Assembly: GCA_049724395.1 (NCBI GenBank)
Contig: JAUGWO010000211.1
Span: 1-54,628, forward strand
Source: Spongospora subterranea f. sp. subterranea
Taxonomy: Eukaryota > Endomyxa: Phytomyxea > Phytomyxea > Plasmodiophorida
Length of the DNA stretch: 54,628 nt
Direction: 5' to 3'
Below are positions 22,401 to 35,636 of the stretch, piece by piece (position 1 is the stretch's first letter; each line of letters opens with the position of its first letter). Both the position numbers and the translations under genes were made by a program. The notes beneath the pieces were generated by a model. That model was not told where the DNA came from. It made no database searches and worked only from the letters and a program-made list of their open reading frames with translations.

Positions 22401-25400
22401 GACTTGGGCCATAATGATTGAATTCAGGCGGTCAAGTGACGTATTGGGCCACTCCAATAAGACCGAAGTCGTGGTGGCAAACAATCTTTGATGCAATGGC
22501 TCGTTAAAAAGAGCACTATTGCCTAAAGCTGATTGAAATAGTCGAAGACAGACATCAACAATGATTTGCGAAGAGATTAAATTCGCCGACCACGAAGCAA
22601 TTGAATGCAACTTACGGGGGGACACCGAACGCGATGAGGCGCGACTCGCACGAGTTTTGAGTCGTTTGGCCGATGGCGTTGAAACTTCACCCACAACCTC
22701 AGATACAACATTCCAAGAAACAAGAAGGTCCACGATGTCCAATATCAGACAGCATTGGGACAAATCGGACGTCAAAGCCAATGACTGACAAATAGCATCG
22801 GCTAGGTTATTTGCGAATGCAGCGAAAACATCACTCATTTCCAAAATAAGCCGGTAAACCTGAATAGCGTGATTCTGAGACCGGGAAACGACATTTGCCA
22901 AAAACTGAATCCAATCAGGAACTGAACGCTTTGTCCACACAATATCCAAATATTGCTCATCGTTGTCGTAAGAAATATCAGGAGAGAATGGAAGTAGCGA
23001 ATCAACGTCCGAAACGTGTCCAGAAGTCCCAGGCAGCATACTGTTCCAGTTGGATTTCAACGAGTTAACCATGTGAATGAGAGCGAGTCGAGCGGGTTCG
23101 GAATTGAAATGCACCGCTGCTCGAAAGCAGCGAATAAAAAGGCTCATTGTAGTCTTACGGTCCACATTCGGTGAGGAAACCCACGAAAGACTCAATAGCT
23201 GCAAAGCGTTCGTGGAAACTGCCATCGGTAGATGTTGCCCTGGAGTGTTGAGGCGAATATGGTTTTGCGAAAACACCACAATCTGGGGTATGACACTTTC
23301 CTTGATAAGATCGGAAGCCTTCACAAAGATGGCAGAAAAGCATCGCATAAACAACAAACGAACAATAGGAGAATGACCTTGGTCAAGCCCAACTTCGCAC
23401 AGTTTTGGCATCAACGATTGAAACACCGTCTGAAAACGAATTGTTAATTAAACAACAAAGAGAAGCCAGAGAGTATACCCGAACGCTGCGTTCATCTCGT
23501 TTTTCAATTGCAGGGATGAGCAGTGAGCGCAAACCGGCTTTACGTTCAGCGTCACTGAATGAAGATGATGAGGGCAGGATAGAGCTGATCAATTCACGGG
23601 CAATTAAGTGGAATTTTGACGAAGGCAGTTCTGTGGCAATCTCCTCAGATATAAACCGGTCCAGAAACGAAAAGTCCACGAGCGAGCGAGAGCCCAGGGT
23701 GGGAAGGAGCATCCATATGACTGACATCGAAAAGGTCGGTGAACCAGAGTCTATTTTCGCTTTCCAATCTGAAACCCATGCAATCAGCGAAGCATTTAAT
23801 GATATCAAATAGATGTCAACCTCAGCCGACGGAAACAAAAAAACAAATAGAGAATTCAAAGTGCAATTGTATATCAGATTAATTTTGCAAAATGTGAAAA
23901 GCCCTACATGAGATAAGACACTGTGCTAATCGCATTCGTTTGGTTATCTTCTCCATTGGGGTATCAGGGTCGATAACCATCTGAGCCTGGGAGCCCCAAG
24001 ATTGAAATATTGCCTGAACAACACGGGCAGCTTCAGCCTGTCCGAGAAAAGACGGCTGATACTGGACCAGCTGGTGGACGATGTTGACACCTTGAAGTTC
24101 CAGTTCTTCCACAGCCTTTTCTGGGATTGATCGGCGCTGCACAACTTCACCGTCTGATCCGGCGTCAAGAGCAATTCCAGAATCGGAAACTGGCACGACA
24201 TCGCTTTCGATATCTTCAACAATGTCCATGGCATCTGGGAAAATACCCTCTTGAAGACGGAGTTCGCGTTGCTGGCGTTTGTGAATCTGCATTTGCTGGG
24301 ATTGAGTTTGTTGGGATTGCTCGATGTTAAAAGATGCAGCCAATAATTGATCGCTGAGATATATTAGCGTATCGCATACCGGTGCGCCATCAGATGACGA
24401 TAAAATTTCAAGGAAAAGGGTCGATAGTCGACGATCTACCAAATTTTTGGGAGTGAGAAAGAACGCAACGGACTCAGCAGCGTATTTGCAAACAAAACGC
24501 ATCAAAGGCGCACGAAACGGGCTGGGCTGAAGAACGCCATGCCCGCCGAACACACGTAACAGTGGAAGCATGTTTTCAAGTGAGACAACGGCCATGACTA
24601 ACTTGGTTAAAAATTGACGAGGAGCGGGAGGTAGACGATGAAAAAGATCGAGGAGTTTACAAGGAAGACGGATTTCATCACCAGGTTGTCGCAAAGCTGG
24701 AAGTGATACAGGTCCGGGAACTGTAAGCATTTGCTTGATAGCTTCACTGAAGAAGAAAAGATGATCGAGCAAAGTGCGGCCAAGCGTGACATTGAAGCAA
24801 TGAGAGAGCAGTTGTAACAAATGCTCAAGAAGAACAAGAAGAGGCATCGATAATGTCGAAGAATCGGCAAGATTCCTGAGAACAGGCTCCAGGCAGTTCC
24901 GAAGAAGCGTCTTGGGGAGTTTGTGATGGCGACAAAGGACAGCCAAGCCCCGCTTGGCAGCGGACACGATCCGGACACCAGAACTGCGATCAACAAGCGA
25001 GTTGAATAGTGACTGAACAACAGCGTTGCGCAGATCATCATTCCACGCAAGTGTCGTAGAAGAAACAATTACAGCCATTAGCGAAATATATTCCACATGA
25101 AGTCGAGCAATATCCCGATTCTTTCCACGAGTAGAGCGGCCCGTTTTCAAAGTTTCAATCGCTTCGCCAACCAAAGCCCCTAGTTGCTCAGGAGGAGCTA
25201 AAGCAGGATTAATCCGCAGCGCTAGGCTGGCCGCCCAAACGCGGCCGACTCGCATTGAAGGGGCAACTTTCGCCAGGGTTCGTTGAAGCACTGGTTCCGC
25301 TAAATTTGCGAGATACCCCGTCTAAAATGGCAGCGACTGTTAGACCTTGATGAGTGGCGATACGCTCAATAAGTTGTAAACTTCCAGTACGGCAGGACCA

Positions 25401-28400
25401 AGAGGCGTCAGACAAATGCGAAGAGAGCTCTTCAACAAGAGAAGAGGCAGAAACGGAATTCGCAGATGTGTCACCAGAGCCAAGAACAGTTTCGATGATG
25501 AAAATCAGAGTTTGAGTAGCAGAAGTAATAACGTCGATGGTCGCTTGACATTGCGAGTTGATCGTATCAGGATCACTATCATCGCCTTGAAACGTATCGA
25601 ATGATTCGTCAGCTTCAACATCTGGATCGAACCAGCGTGTCTGGGAAAACGACGCAACATCTTCTCCTAATGTCGCAATAAGAGCGTGAATCATCATGAC
25701 TGCATGCTTCTTTGTCCATTCCGGGGGGAGCTGGCGACACAGTATATCCAGACCGATAGCACCAGCTCGGCGGCTGACTGGAGTACGCTCATGACACGTC
25801 AAAATGAGCTTCTGCAGAAGGAAACGTATGGCAGGTGAAGAATGGGCGACTTGGGCCCCAAAGAGCAAGATCAACTCGTCCAAGAAAGTCGATAAGGCAT
25901 AAGTGGAGGTCTCAAGTACCCGCGGCTGTAGGATAGCTTCTTTCGATGAACTAACGGAAATCAATGCGTCGATGAACACCAATCGATCTTCACCAAAAGG
26001 GTCGGTATGAGGAATGGACCATAACAGTGCGAAAAATCGAGCAAGATTACTCAAAAATAGGTGAGCGTCTTGATTACCTGGGGATGCAGCCACATATACA
26101 ACGCCGCAAATGAGCGAACGAGCCGTGGACTTTAACGCATTGAGTCGCGACCTTCCACGATCGACAAGGACCATATTTTGCTCCGATCCGGTATCAGGAT
26201 CAGAGCTGGTCGACGAAGAAAATGCGTTTTCAGAATGGTTGCTGTCAGCGATGTCGCTACTCGCCAAAGACGATGGACCGTTCCCAAAAGTCGAACCAGG
26301 ATCATCAGCTCGGTCCGAGTGCTGATAGTGAGATGGAAGACACCCCTCAGCTTGAAGAGTTTCGAGCGGTAGCGATTGCGAACAGGCGTCCACGTCGAAG
26401 ATCAACGCAAAACAAGCCTTGATAAGGAAAAATGCATTGTCTCCAAATGCTGTGGCTGATAAGTTGCGACAGTTTTGCCGAAGATACTTGACAGCGAATT
26501 CAACTAAAGAACTGAGTGGCAACGCTCCACTACAATCCAAAAGATTGACGGAAACAGGTAAACTTTCGTGAACATTAACTTTGAAGGGCAATGCATGCGG
26601 TTCGATTAAAAAACGTCGGTTGCGTCCACCAAGTTTACCAAGAAGCATTAGCGCCTAACGCAAAGGTAAATGGTCAAATAGCAACAGTGATCAGAGGCAC
26701 TAACGGAAGCCCCGAAGGTGGCAGGAGACGGCTTTAATAAAGCGCAAAGAGCTCGCATAGCCTTGGAAATGTCTGCTGAAAGATGGTCAAAAAGATAATC
26801 GTGATTGAGTTTATCCACCCAGAACTCGAACGTTCGAAGTCCGACTTTTACAATTTGTTCGTCCGCAGACTCCAGAGCCCGGATTACCGACCTGACGACA
26901 CCGTTACAACAAGTGGATTGAGCATATGAGACAAAACAAACTTCATCATCAAGGGAATTAACGTCAGCAAAGTCGATAGGCGAGCTGGGACAGTTAACGA
27001 TAGCTCAACCGCGAGTTCTCGAATTCCAGGATCAAGGAACTCTTGATCTTGTAGACAGCTTAGACCAGATAGAAGCTCTGGCAGCAACGGGGCAAACGCT
27101 TGATAGAGACGCTGAGGAACTACAATGAAATACACAACGTAGAAAGCAAAGCATTCTAACAAACCTGAAACTTTCCGCCCCCTATACTTCGAAATAAGTG
27201 ACGAAGCATCCACAGGTAATGAACTTTATATCGAACATTCAGCGCTAAACGGATCGATTTTCGGACAAGGCGAGATATATAAGGGTGAAGGGCTTCTTCA
27301 TTGTCCGCATATAATAAAAGGGAGCCTGGATAATAATAAGATGAGGTTGCAAATCGAAGGGGTAACGGATGTTCACCGGCAACAATTCGGAACATATTCA
27401 GCAGCAGCAGAGCAACAGACGATTTGTTTAAATCTTCTGGTGATACTTCAATGGGAAGCTCGGACCGGGAAGGTGCAGCCATGTCGTTCAAACGTTCCAA
27501 CAAAAACAGCATTATAATGTCAGCAAAAATTTTAGACACTGAGGGATTGCCAAGAAACTGCTGCGGAATGACAAGACGAGGAAATGAATCATAGCGCACC
27601 ATTGCTTCAAACAAGATCCCAATATCAACACCAATTATTCTGCGGAAACTTGCCGGATCGAGACTCTGCGATAATTGCGTTTATACAAAACGGGTGTCAT
27701 GAACATTTCACCTACCACGAAAACGTTAGCGAATTTTTCAAGAAACGCGCTGGAACGTGTTGATGACGCAGACGCCACAGCATTGGGTATGACACCGTCG
27801 GTACTGCATTCAATGTTTCCGGGGACAGGTGTTGCACCATTTCGCGCTCCAACATCAAACAAATAGAGACATTCTACTGTGGCGTGAAGAAATCGAGATA
27901 TTAACCTGAAGCCCAAAGAAAACTACTAGTCGGTTGAGAAGAGGAGGAAAAAAATAAAAAATACCGGCATTCTTCGTTTTTGAACATCCATCCCCCTTTG
28001 CTGCCAAGCGCACCAGAGACGTTGGCAATTCGCCACAAAAGCATTTGTAAGTCCCGAACCATAACTTGCATAAGATTAATCAACAAATCAATGTTGTTGA
28101 TTTTGCCAGAAGCAACGACCGCCGGAACGCTGATGGCGATTGCCTCGAACTTCATAACAATTGTCTGAAGAATGCGAACGAGAAGATATCGACCGCGAGA
28201 GCGTCGTTCTTCGTCAACTTCCGAAGCAATCTCGACCTTGTCGGATGAGCTCAACCTGAACATGGACAGTTAAGAGAAAAAATGGTTTGCATATTTTTGA
28301 AGACCCAACCTATAAATGTTTTCTACCAAAGCGAGAATAACTTGCATCGAACGGGTCTGTGCCCCAACGTCTAAGGAAATATCTAAAACGTTGAGACAAT

Positions 28401-29422
28401 AATTATGAGTGATCCGGGCAACTTGTTCGAGAGAATGCAGCTCGTGGTCGGCAGCAGCCTGACGAACTATTTCGGAAAGAACTTCATCCGCAAACTGGAC
28501 GAGGTCAGAGAGAGACGGGTCAATTCCGCGACCCAGCAAAATATCAGTATCCAAAAACGTATCTAGCTGACGGAAAATGAAGCGACGAGCATCACTTTCA
28601 GCAATTGCGAGAAGGGATTCCAGTACCAAGCGGCGATCGCTGGTTGTCGCTAAAAGCAGCTGCCGAACACTGGTGCACAAAATTTCATGAAGTGGGGCTA
28701 CCATATCTTGAAGTGGACCTTTGAGCAACGACGATAAAAACGCCAAGATTTGCACTTGAAGCCCGCATATTTGATTAGAATTTGCAGCCCCCGGCCTGAC
28801 GTTCGTTCGAAGCCCCTTGTTCAAATGAGGCAGGACGACTGGTAGGCGGTCCTGAACTTGAGCAGTCCACCCAGATTTAGCCATCTGAGTTAATAATCGT
28901 GGCGACTGAACCAGAACACGAAAAGAAAACATGGCCTGCGTATTGGGTCCATCACCAACCATGGACTGCATATTTTTGAAAAGCGACTCGATTAGCGCTA
29001 TACAAGGAACAACACGATCCCCAGAGCAGCCCCATGGTGATTGAAAAGCTGAGTGAGACACGACATGGACAATACTCCATTCACCTCGGAATCGCTTGTA
29101 ATAACGCGAACTGCAGCATCGGCCAGTCCTGGAGCGCTAATAGATGGAAGATAGGGGGTCAATGGTAGTACATTGGTAAGTATAACATGACGAAAATGAG
29201 AATTCAGGTCTGTAAGCATTCTGTATAGATCTTAGTTTGGTGTGAGAATCGAAACAAAACAACATACTGAGATAATGAAGCGGCAATTTGGGCATGGAAT
29301 TCAAGGGAGGACACGCCGGAGGCCAAGGCAGCGGGGGTCCATGCACTGAATAACTCAGTGATGAGAGAATTCTGATCAGGCGATTCGCGCCATGATTGGA
29401 TGGAGGAGACAAGCGTCTCCAT
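16450..29422 (-). CDS. TRRAP: TRRAP/Tra1, PIKK-family pseudokinase scaffold
   Basis: This giant gene of about 13 kb and many exons, roughly 3,800 residues, is the activator-binding scaffold of the SAGA and NuA4/TIP60 histone acetyltransferase complexes in the nucleus. ATG 29422 opens METLVSSIQSWRESPDQ. HEAT repeats follow; recognisable blocks are RSIGGGKFQ (about 27160), LGKLGGRNRRF (26640), FHRLPPAPRQFLTKLV (24640) and VKRLKT-like AKRLKTRASR (22650). The FAT domain spans about 21250-18000, with WRDRLPNFW (19770) matching the human WRNRLPIVS block. The PIKK domain runs from about 17900; GQYGRGYEPR is at 17870. The FATC ends in TWYPWF, like the human WHPWL. The kinase loop reads RIGDRTPHK: the Asp is kept but the metal-binding Asn is Lys, and no DFG is seen, as expected for a pseudokinase. 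Exon joins were not all traced. Confidence 0.93.
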
Positions 29423-30383
29423 CGCCTAGCTCCCCAACTACAGTAGGCGCTGCAGGTTATGGTCCTGCCGTCCAGGTCTAGGTAGACTGCTAACGCCAAA
29501 CAAACAGCTGAAAACCGCACGGACAAACTTACCATAAGCACCAGAACATCCCGAAAATTGTGTATCCCTTAGGGTTTCACCGTTGATCGCAGCGATTTAG
29601 CTGGGAACCATTTTGAAACGGGAACCTGGCCCCGGCACAACCTTGGCTCGTACTGCTTCGGTTAATGATTTTCGAAAACATGCTCGGCCTTTGCGTGGCA
29701 CAAGAAGACCGAAAAAAATGTTCGACGATCGATAAGAATGCGTCAATGACTCTGCCACGCCAAAACTATATCAAAAACATTCCCGATATCAGGCTGTCAC
29801 GACACATGTTGAACGTGTGACAGCGATGCGCTGTCGGTGTATCGTTAATTCATGTCGTTACAGCAGAGACATGTCGACCGTCCGATACAGACCATATGCG
29901 GCACGATCTGCTTTGGGTCACTGGCGTTACCTGCTTGTAACGAGGACGATTTGTCTTCCCCGATGACGGTGACACAGTATCTTCGTCCACCGATGGTCTG
30001 CGCCATCGTCGCCTCGAATGGGCTTGCAGCGAATCTGCCCTGTGAACGACACACACTTACATGAGCTCGCGCCTCGAGTGATAGTTTCCTGGCTATCGAT
30101 ACTGTCGGCGATCGCGACGAAACGAGACTTGCAATATCATTTTGCTGGGTGCGTCCTGTGTGTCCATGAAATAGGGAGCTTTGAAGCGGTGACTTCGAGG
30201 ACAGGAAACAATTGAACAACCCTCTGACGAATTCGTCATACGTAGCCGAGCAAGGTCATTATTGTGTTTTCATCGACAGTAACGGCGGGAAACGATTACT
30301 GAAATCCACGGCATCATAGTGAATCATATTTAACCTCATTTTTAACACGAGTTCGTAAAAATATCCACATTATTTACCAAATG
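29423..30383. other. No secure gene; TRRAP upstream region
   Basis: This stretch includes the TRRAP 5' flank. A 124-codon minus frame (29845-30219) has no recognisable motif and faces comparable plus frames, so I do not call it. An RNA or an exon of the minus-strand gene suspected at 30384-31090 could lie here. Confidence 0.4.
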
Positions 30384-31090
30384 TCATTTTGCTAAGTTTT
30401 GTGTAATTAATGACATTGTTGTCATTGCTACTGGAACTTGCTGAGTTCTGGAAACAGTCGAAAGAATCGCGTTGCGGTGCCTGCTTGAACTGAGTTTTGA
30501 ACCCGAAGAATTTTCAATCCCCCAACGGTGAGCGTTTGATGAAGAATGTGTGTCGCTCAAACAAGCAGAATACGAGTGTCTGCGTGGTCCGGTTCCCAAT
30601 CTCAAAGCAGAGTTACCACTTGAAATGCGCCTGCGATCAAAGCAACTACTTGGCACTTTGAAAACTCTCAAGGGGAATAAGGCTGAATTCTGCTAGTGAA
30701 GCAAATCATAAGGGTGTTTGAAAATTATGTAGAGGCTAAAGGCAATGGACGTTGGAGGCTGAGAAGTAATAGACAATATCTGGCACCGTCATATGTTAAT
30801 AATCATCATTCCCTCAGCCTTCTGAATTAATCTAACGATCCAAGTTCAGCCCTACGCCCTTTGGACAGTACATCGACCAGTCTTGTATTACGGTTTGAAT
30901 TGCAATTGCAGGACACAATCCAGGCGTTGCTGCTGCGATAGCAATGGCAGACCTTTGGCAATGGGAATGAAGCAAGTATCGAATTACATCGGGATTCTTC
31001 TCTTCAGCGTCCCCTGCACTTAAGTTTGAAAGACCCGAACTACCTGGGGTTGGGCGTGCTATGCTTACGGGGCATTACCCCACAAGCCTA
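30384..31090 (-). CDS. Unrecognised gene, at least two coding-like exons
   Basis: Two minus-strand stretches look like real coding sequence. One (about 31060-30880) reads SIARPTPGSSGLSNLSAGD and YLLHSHCQRSAIAIAAATPG. The other (30671-30384) is rich in Ser and Arg, with FDRRRISSGNSALRLGTGP and RRHSYSACLSD, resembling basophilic phosphorylation sites, and ends VAMTTMSLITQNLAK. I could not fix the start or the exon joins, and I recognise no family. It lies between TRRAP and eIF1A on the same strand as both. Confidence 0.35.
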
Positions 31091-31397
31091 TTGAAGGTGA
31101 CAGTGATTCAACTATTACAGATTACGACGAACAAACCAACTACAAATCATACGACGAAAATCTGCAATTCAATACTGATGGCACGGACAGAAACAAAACA
31201 TGATTCTGACAGGAGTCTGGTTGTCATTGGATGACCATCGACTGCTTCGCAATCAATTGGAACCTTCAACCCTCCGTCCAGGAATTTAGTCAAGAATAGC
31301 AGAACACGGCAATTGAAAACAAACGATGACAGCAGAAGGAGTGGAGGTATTTATTGTATTAGGGAAAGGAACAATTTTAAGTGTTCGAGCAGTGTTT

Positions 31398-32112
31398 TTA
31401 GATCTCATCGAAAACGAAGTTGACATCCTCTTCGTCGTCCGAACCAAGACCGGTGGTCTCATTGATACGAGCTAAAGAAACATCGGCCGTTAGACATTAG
31501 ATTGATTTGGAAAAAACACCATCACTGAACAAATACAGCTCTCACGTTGAACCAGAAGTAGCAAACATTTGAACAAAAATAGGATCGAATCACAATAATA
31601 TCAGGGCTCGACTCACCATTATCAGGTAGTTCGCCCATTGCCTTGAGAGCACGGGCCTCATCTGACGAGTATTTCAGGATACAGTCGCCTTTGCCATCCT
31701 GGAACTCGCGCAAGCCGATCAGGATTATGTCACCCTGGTTCACCCAGACCCGTTTCCGCATTTTCCCGCGAATATGGCACAGACGGGTCTTGCCGTCGAA
31801 ACACGTCGCCTCCAACCGACCTGATACGGGAACCTTCAGAAAAACAATGCCGAGCGCAGAACGATGACGATGAAATGGGATTATGAAACAACCGTGAAAC
31901 CGCAGCCAGAAATCGACTTAAAAACTCAAAGCGCAAAACCGATTGAAAAGATGAAAAAATATTGGCACAGAAAATCACTGACCGTTTCCCAACATCTTTT
32001 GTACTTGAGCATACTCCTGTCCATCCATCTTAACAGTTAGCTCTCGCTTCTCCTCGCTTTCATTCTTACCACGCCTGCGATTCTTTCCTCCCTTTCCTTT
32101 ATTCTTTGGCAT
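31398..32112 (-). CDS. EIF1A: eIF1A, translation initiation factor
   Basis: eIF1A binds the ribosomal A site and helps scanning and start-codon selection in the 43S complex. Three exons join exactly: 31983-32112, 31617-31820 and 31398-31471. The product of about 135 residues starts [19 protein letters not shown], essentially the animal consensus, then [19 protein letters not shown], the OB-fold stretch [35 protein letters not shown] and [19 protein letters not shown]. The acidic tail ([17 protein letters not shown]) is shorter than the human one. All junctions are GT-AG and in frame. Confidence 0.95.
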
Positions 32113-32969
32113 TTCTACCAATCAAGCAAATTTTCAGCGTTCAAACAGACCAAGATACTTGAATTGAAAACATCATCCAAATGCACACTGAGACCTTGAA
32201 AACGGAATGAAAACAGATTGAAAACCAGAGGTTCACATTATTCAAAACTAAGCCAATAAAATATTAGGTGCAAAGAAATGTGGCACATACATACGTATAC
32301 CGTTTCAGACGAGGGCACTCGTATGAACGACCAGAGGTGTGCGATGTCAGAGATCAGTCGACAGACGACCGACGATAAGAGAGAGTGTGACGATAAATGT
32401 GAGCCGTCGCGGACTCCGTGAGATAGTCAACCTCCCTCGACCTTGCCGAATCGGTTGCCGATGAATGGGCGAATGGGCGCCCGAACCTTTGATTTTTACG
32501 CAATATCGGTACTCCAACGATCGCACTGTGAAACGCTTTACGCAAAAAGTTCCATCATCGTTGTCCACAAGAATCTTCGGGGAATACTTTTGCTGTGTTC
32601 TGCTGTTGCAAATATTCGTCAACCGGAAACGGCGGTTGTTTTTAGTTGATCACCGTTGATGGCGGGTTCTAGCCTCAAGCACTCGGTGACGAAAACTTTG
32701 GACATGACACTGTTCTGTCGCATCGTCAGCGGCGTTTGTTTGTGTCGTTTCCCAAGGAGTATAGATGTTGCACCAACTTCTGATTCTGCTTTTCGGTTTT
32801 TTATTTTTGTACGGCGTTTTTGATTTTAGATTTGTCGAATTGTTCTTTCCCATCGGTTGCCGTGTTGGTCCCGTTAATCACTGTCATTCTTCCGGAGGCC
32901 TTGTGTGCAGAAATGGCGGGTCTGAAAACTTAGTGGCGACAGCTTCTTGGACTTGGTCAAAGATGGATG
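32113..32969. other. Intergenic, eIF1A upstream; no gene seen
   Basis: Short frames on both strands (32347-32622 minus, 32443-32649 plus, 32650-32853 minus) overlap each other and lack family motifs. This stretch should hold the eIF1A promoter and the 3' flank of the methyltransferase-like gene. Confidence 0.5.
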
Positions 32970-33872
32970 TTATTGCCTGAATGCGATGGCGATTGTGTTC
33001 GCCGTGTTCGGCACCTGGACGGTCCAAACGGCGTCGAATACAGTGGCGAGACGTCTGCTGGCAGGTCGAACAGGAGATGGCCGTCCAACGTGAGAACATA
33101 TATTGACCAAATACACACCGCCGCCTCGTAATACCCGTTTAACGCCAGTCAGGAATGGAATCGATTGAACTGATTCGGGTGCGCCGAGTTCATCAAATAC
33201 GTCGTTAATAATCACATCAAACGATTCATCCTGAGAGATCTGAATAAACTCGTCCGCTTTGCCAATGCTGTATTTGATGCGGAATGGCCTTGCATCAATC
33301 GACTTTTCAAAGACACCTTCGCGAACTGATCGGAATTGCTTTTTGGGTTTCGAAATTAGTTCGTCAAATGAGTTTTTGGAATTGGCATTGAAATGATCAA
33401 TGATTCGGGTCAGTTGAATAGCGCAATGGAAACCGTTTTTTGTGAAATCATCGGGCTGCACGAACTGTCGGGAGATGTAAATGGCGTCCTGGCTGGAATC
33501 AATGGCGACAATTTCGCAGAGTGGACAATAATGTCGTAGCAGATACGCCATGGCGCCGCCTCCCAGACCCAATATCGCAATTCTCAGTCTCGGTCCATGA
33601 GAGAGCGCCCGGAATACAATCTCTTCGATATAAGGGAGAGAGCGGTATTGGTCGAGATCAACCCAGGTCTCGACCCCTCCAAGATCGATATCGGCGGCCG
33701 ATCTGCGGGTTCTGACGACCAGAACCTCGCCCTGGTCGTTGACGAATGCGCTGAGTTCGACTCCTCTATACATAGGGGAAAACCCTGATAGCATCCCATC
33801 ATTAGACCTCGACCAGCAAATCAGCAGAGCCCATATGAAACCAGCAAAGAGAAGCGCCATTGTGCAGGCCAT
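32970..33872 (-). CDS. Membrane-anchored spermidine-synthase-like methyltransferase
   Basis: The 300-codon frame is intact and without introns. Residues 1-20 (MALLFAGFIWALLICW) form a signal anchor. The Rossmann fold starts near residue 97 with ILGLGGGAMAYLLRH (the glycine-rich S-adenosyl site), then EIVAIDSS, whose Asp should bind the ribose. SFDVIINDVFDE and VLRGGGVYLVNICSH follow later, as in spermidine synthases and in the C-terminal half of METTL13. Typical polyamine-binding residues cannot be recognised, so it is more likely a protein or small-molecule methyltransferase of that fold than a true spermidine synthase. The anchor suggests a luminal or extracellular site. It reads divergently from NAPRT, with a MULE remnant in between. 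Confidence 0.75.
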   Translation of the reverse strand: MACTMALLFAGFIWALLICWSRSNDGMLSGFSPMYRGVELSAFVNDQGEVLVVRTRRSAADIDLGGVETWVDLDQYRSLPYIEEIVFRALSHGPRLRIAILGLGGGAMAYLLRHYCPLCEIVAIDSSQDAIYISRQFVQPDDFTKNGFHCAIQLTRIIDHFNANSKNSFDELISKPKKQFRSVREGVFEKSIDARPFRIKYSIGKADEFIQISQDESFDVIINDVFDELGAPESVQSIPFLTGVKRVLRGGGVYLVNICSHVGRPSPVRPASRRLATVFDAVWTVQVPNTANTIAIAFRQ

Positions 33873-34418
33873 TACTCAGCAGGAATGCCAAGCAGTTGGC
33901 TCAGGGTTTCTGTGAATATCAGCATATTGCCTCTAAATAGGCGGTGTAGATCCCCTCTTGCCAGTCTCCGATATTCTCCGATATTGTGCTGATATTATTG
34001 TCCGGCGCTGGCCAGATGTGGAGTTGTGCTGCGAACAAGGCTGAAGAAATTCGAGCATTTAGCACAACCCGGAGTCGGTATTACTCTAAAAGTGCGAAAT
34101 TTTGTGAAAGATCGAGTTTCAATTTTTTCATTATACCGATAGGCCTGGATTCTTTAAATATTTCTGGCTCAGCAGCGTCTCATCAGCTGCGACTCCCGAA
34201 TATGTGCATGTGCAAGACCAGGCTCCTCGGCAACGCCCAAGGTGGCGGTCACTCGGTTCTAGTTTGAATTTTCTCCGAAATTGCCAGGAACCATCAACAA
34301 CCCCTGTTGTATATCACAGTCACAAACAACCATTCCCACGTTTCCATTCCTTCCAGTCTGACGAGTTGCGATACATTTCATGGCGTTCCACTTGTTCGAC
34401 CCCACGAAAATGGGCGGA
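33873..34418. other. Intergenic; no gene seen
   Basis: This stretch is upstream of the methyltransferase-like gene and left of the MULE remnant. I see no motif-bearing frame. The outer part of the MULE terminal repeat may extend leftward to about 34364, where weak similarity to the right flank persists (GTTGCG-GATAC). Confidence 0.5.
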
Positions 34419-34475
34419 TTCAATTTTGAACCTTTTTGAACCCGCACTGGCACACATTCATCCATGGATACAGCT
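34419..34475 (+). repeat. MULE terminal inverted repeat, left arm
   Basis: This matches the reverse complement of 35637-35712 with few mismatches, including ACCTTTTTGAACCCGCACTG and CATCCATGGATAC. Confidence 0.8.
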
Positions 34476-35480
34476 GGTGTTGTAGCGGGGGGTTTCCATT
34501 TCTTGGAGATTAGTTATGAACACATACTGGAAGTTATCAATATCTCTATTATACCCGATGAGATCCAGTTGTTGGTCATCCTCTTCATCGAGGTTGCTTT
34601 CCAGCTTCTTGATCAATTTCACGTGATGAGGACCGATGAAGACTTCATCATGATGATTTTCAGGGATTAGGTCCGACGACGCTATCACAGCAGGAGCGTG
34701 GTTGGGCGGTACGCTTGTACCGATATCGCATTCATGTTGAAACCTCAAAAAACTCTCAGCTTCATCTCGCAACTTGTGAACGAATACATTAAGGTTCGGA
34801 TGAGCAGTGGGAAAATAATTATTAAACCTGCTGTTGGAAGATTCTAAAGGATTATTCGTACGGTTTACAATTAGCTCTCCTCGGCTGATTTGTCGGCTAA
34901 TGCTCCTGTCGTTGGGTTTGAACAAATTCACCCAAGTTTTGCGAAAATAATCAAAAAAACTTGATTTTACAGATTGCTGCGTTTCGTCATATGAAGGCAA
35001 TGCTTGTAGAATCGATGCAATGAACCCAAAACCCTCATTACAGATTTGTGAATGTGGCACTACAGTTAAAACATCCAGGGAACCGGGTCGCATCATAGCG
35101 CCGATCAATTGATTGTCCATACCCACGTTAACTAGTTTTCTTCTATTAGCCTGTTTGAAATGAAACAGACAACCCCTTACTGAGGACAACCCAGGAAATT
35201 CACCTGTAGTGATTTTTCAATCTTAAGCCTAGACATGATGGCACAGGTGGACACAACCTTTGATTGCGTTTACTAACGCCATTTCCAAGTCGCAACACAC
35301 GCAAGTGTGCTTCGTCCCTTCCATCTAAAAACCCATCAACGGCCGCATATTCGCCCAGACTTTGGCACGTGTGAGGGATCAGTTCAACTGGGACGCCGGC
35401 TGCAGAAGTTTCTGCAGTGCCCCGACAAGAAGTCGGTCGTAATTTGCTCGCTCTAAGCGATAATGAACGCTTCCATCTTT
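34458..35480 (-). pseudogene. MULE transposase, C-terminal part
   Basis: Between 35480 and 35189, pieces read DLEMALVNAIKG, and then GCLFHFKQANRRKLVN, the strongly conserved MULE segment after the second catalytic acid. The open frame 35189-34458 continues with RTNNPLESSNSRFNNYFPTAHPNLNVF, a typical MULE/FLYWCH-associated block, and an acidic tail. The N-terminal DNA-binding part and the first catalytic Asp are absent. In-frame stops lie upstream of 35189, so no transposase can be made. Confidence 0.75.
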
Positions 35481-35636
35481 AAGTGAACGATGGAAAATCA
35501 AATTTCTCGAGTTGAAAATAATGCCGTTGCTGTTCGGTGCTGGTGCTGGATTCATTTTTGGTACTGTACAGAATGTAGCAAATATAGCATCCCCCGGAGA
35601 CTCCCAGGAGTTTCTCTGACTGATGAGGTGGATAGA

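Noticed and set aside
29845-30219. 124-codon minus frame upstream of TRRAP
   Set aside because: Plus-strand frames of similar length cover it, and there is no recognisable domain.
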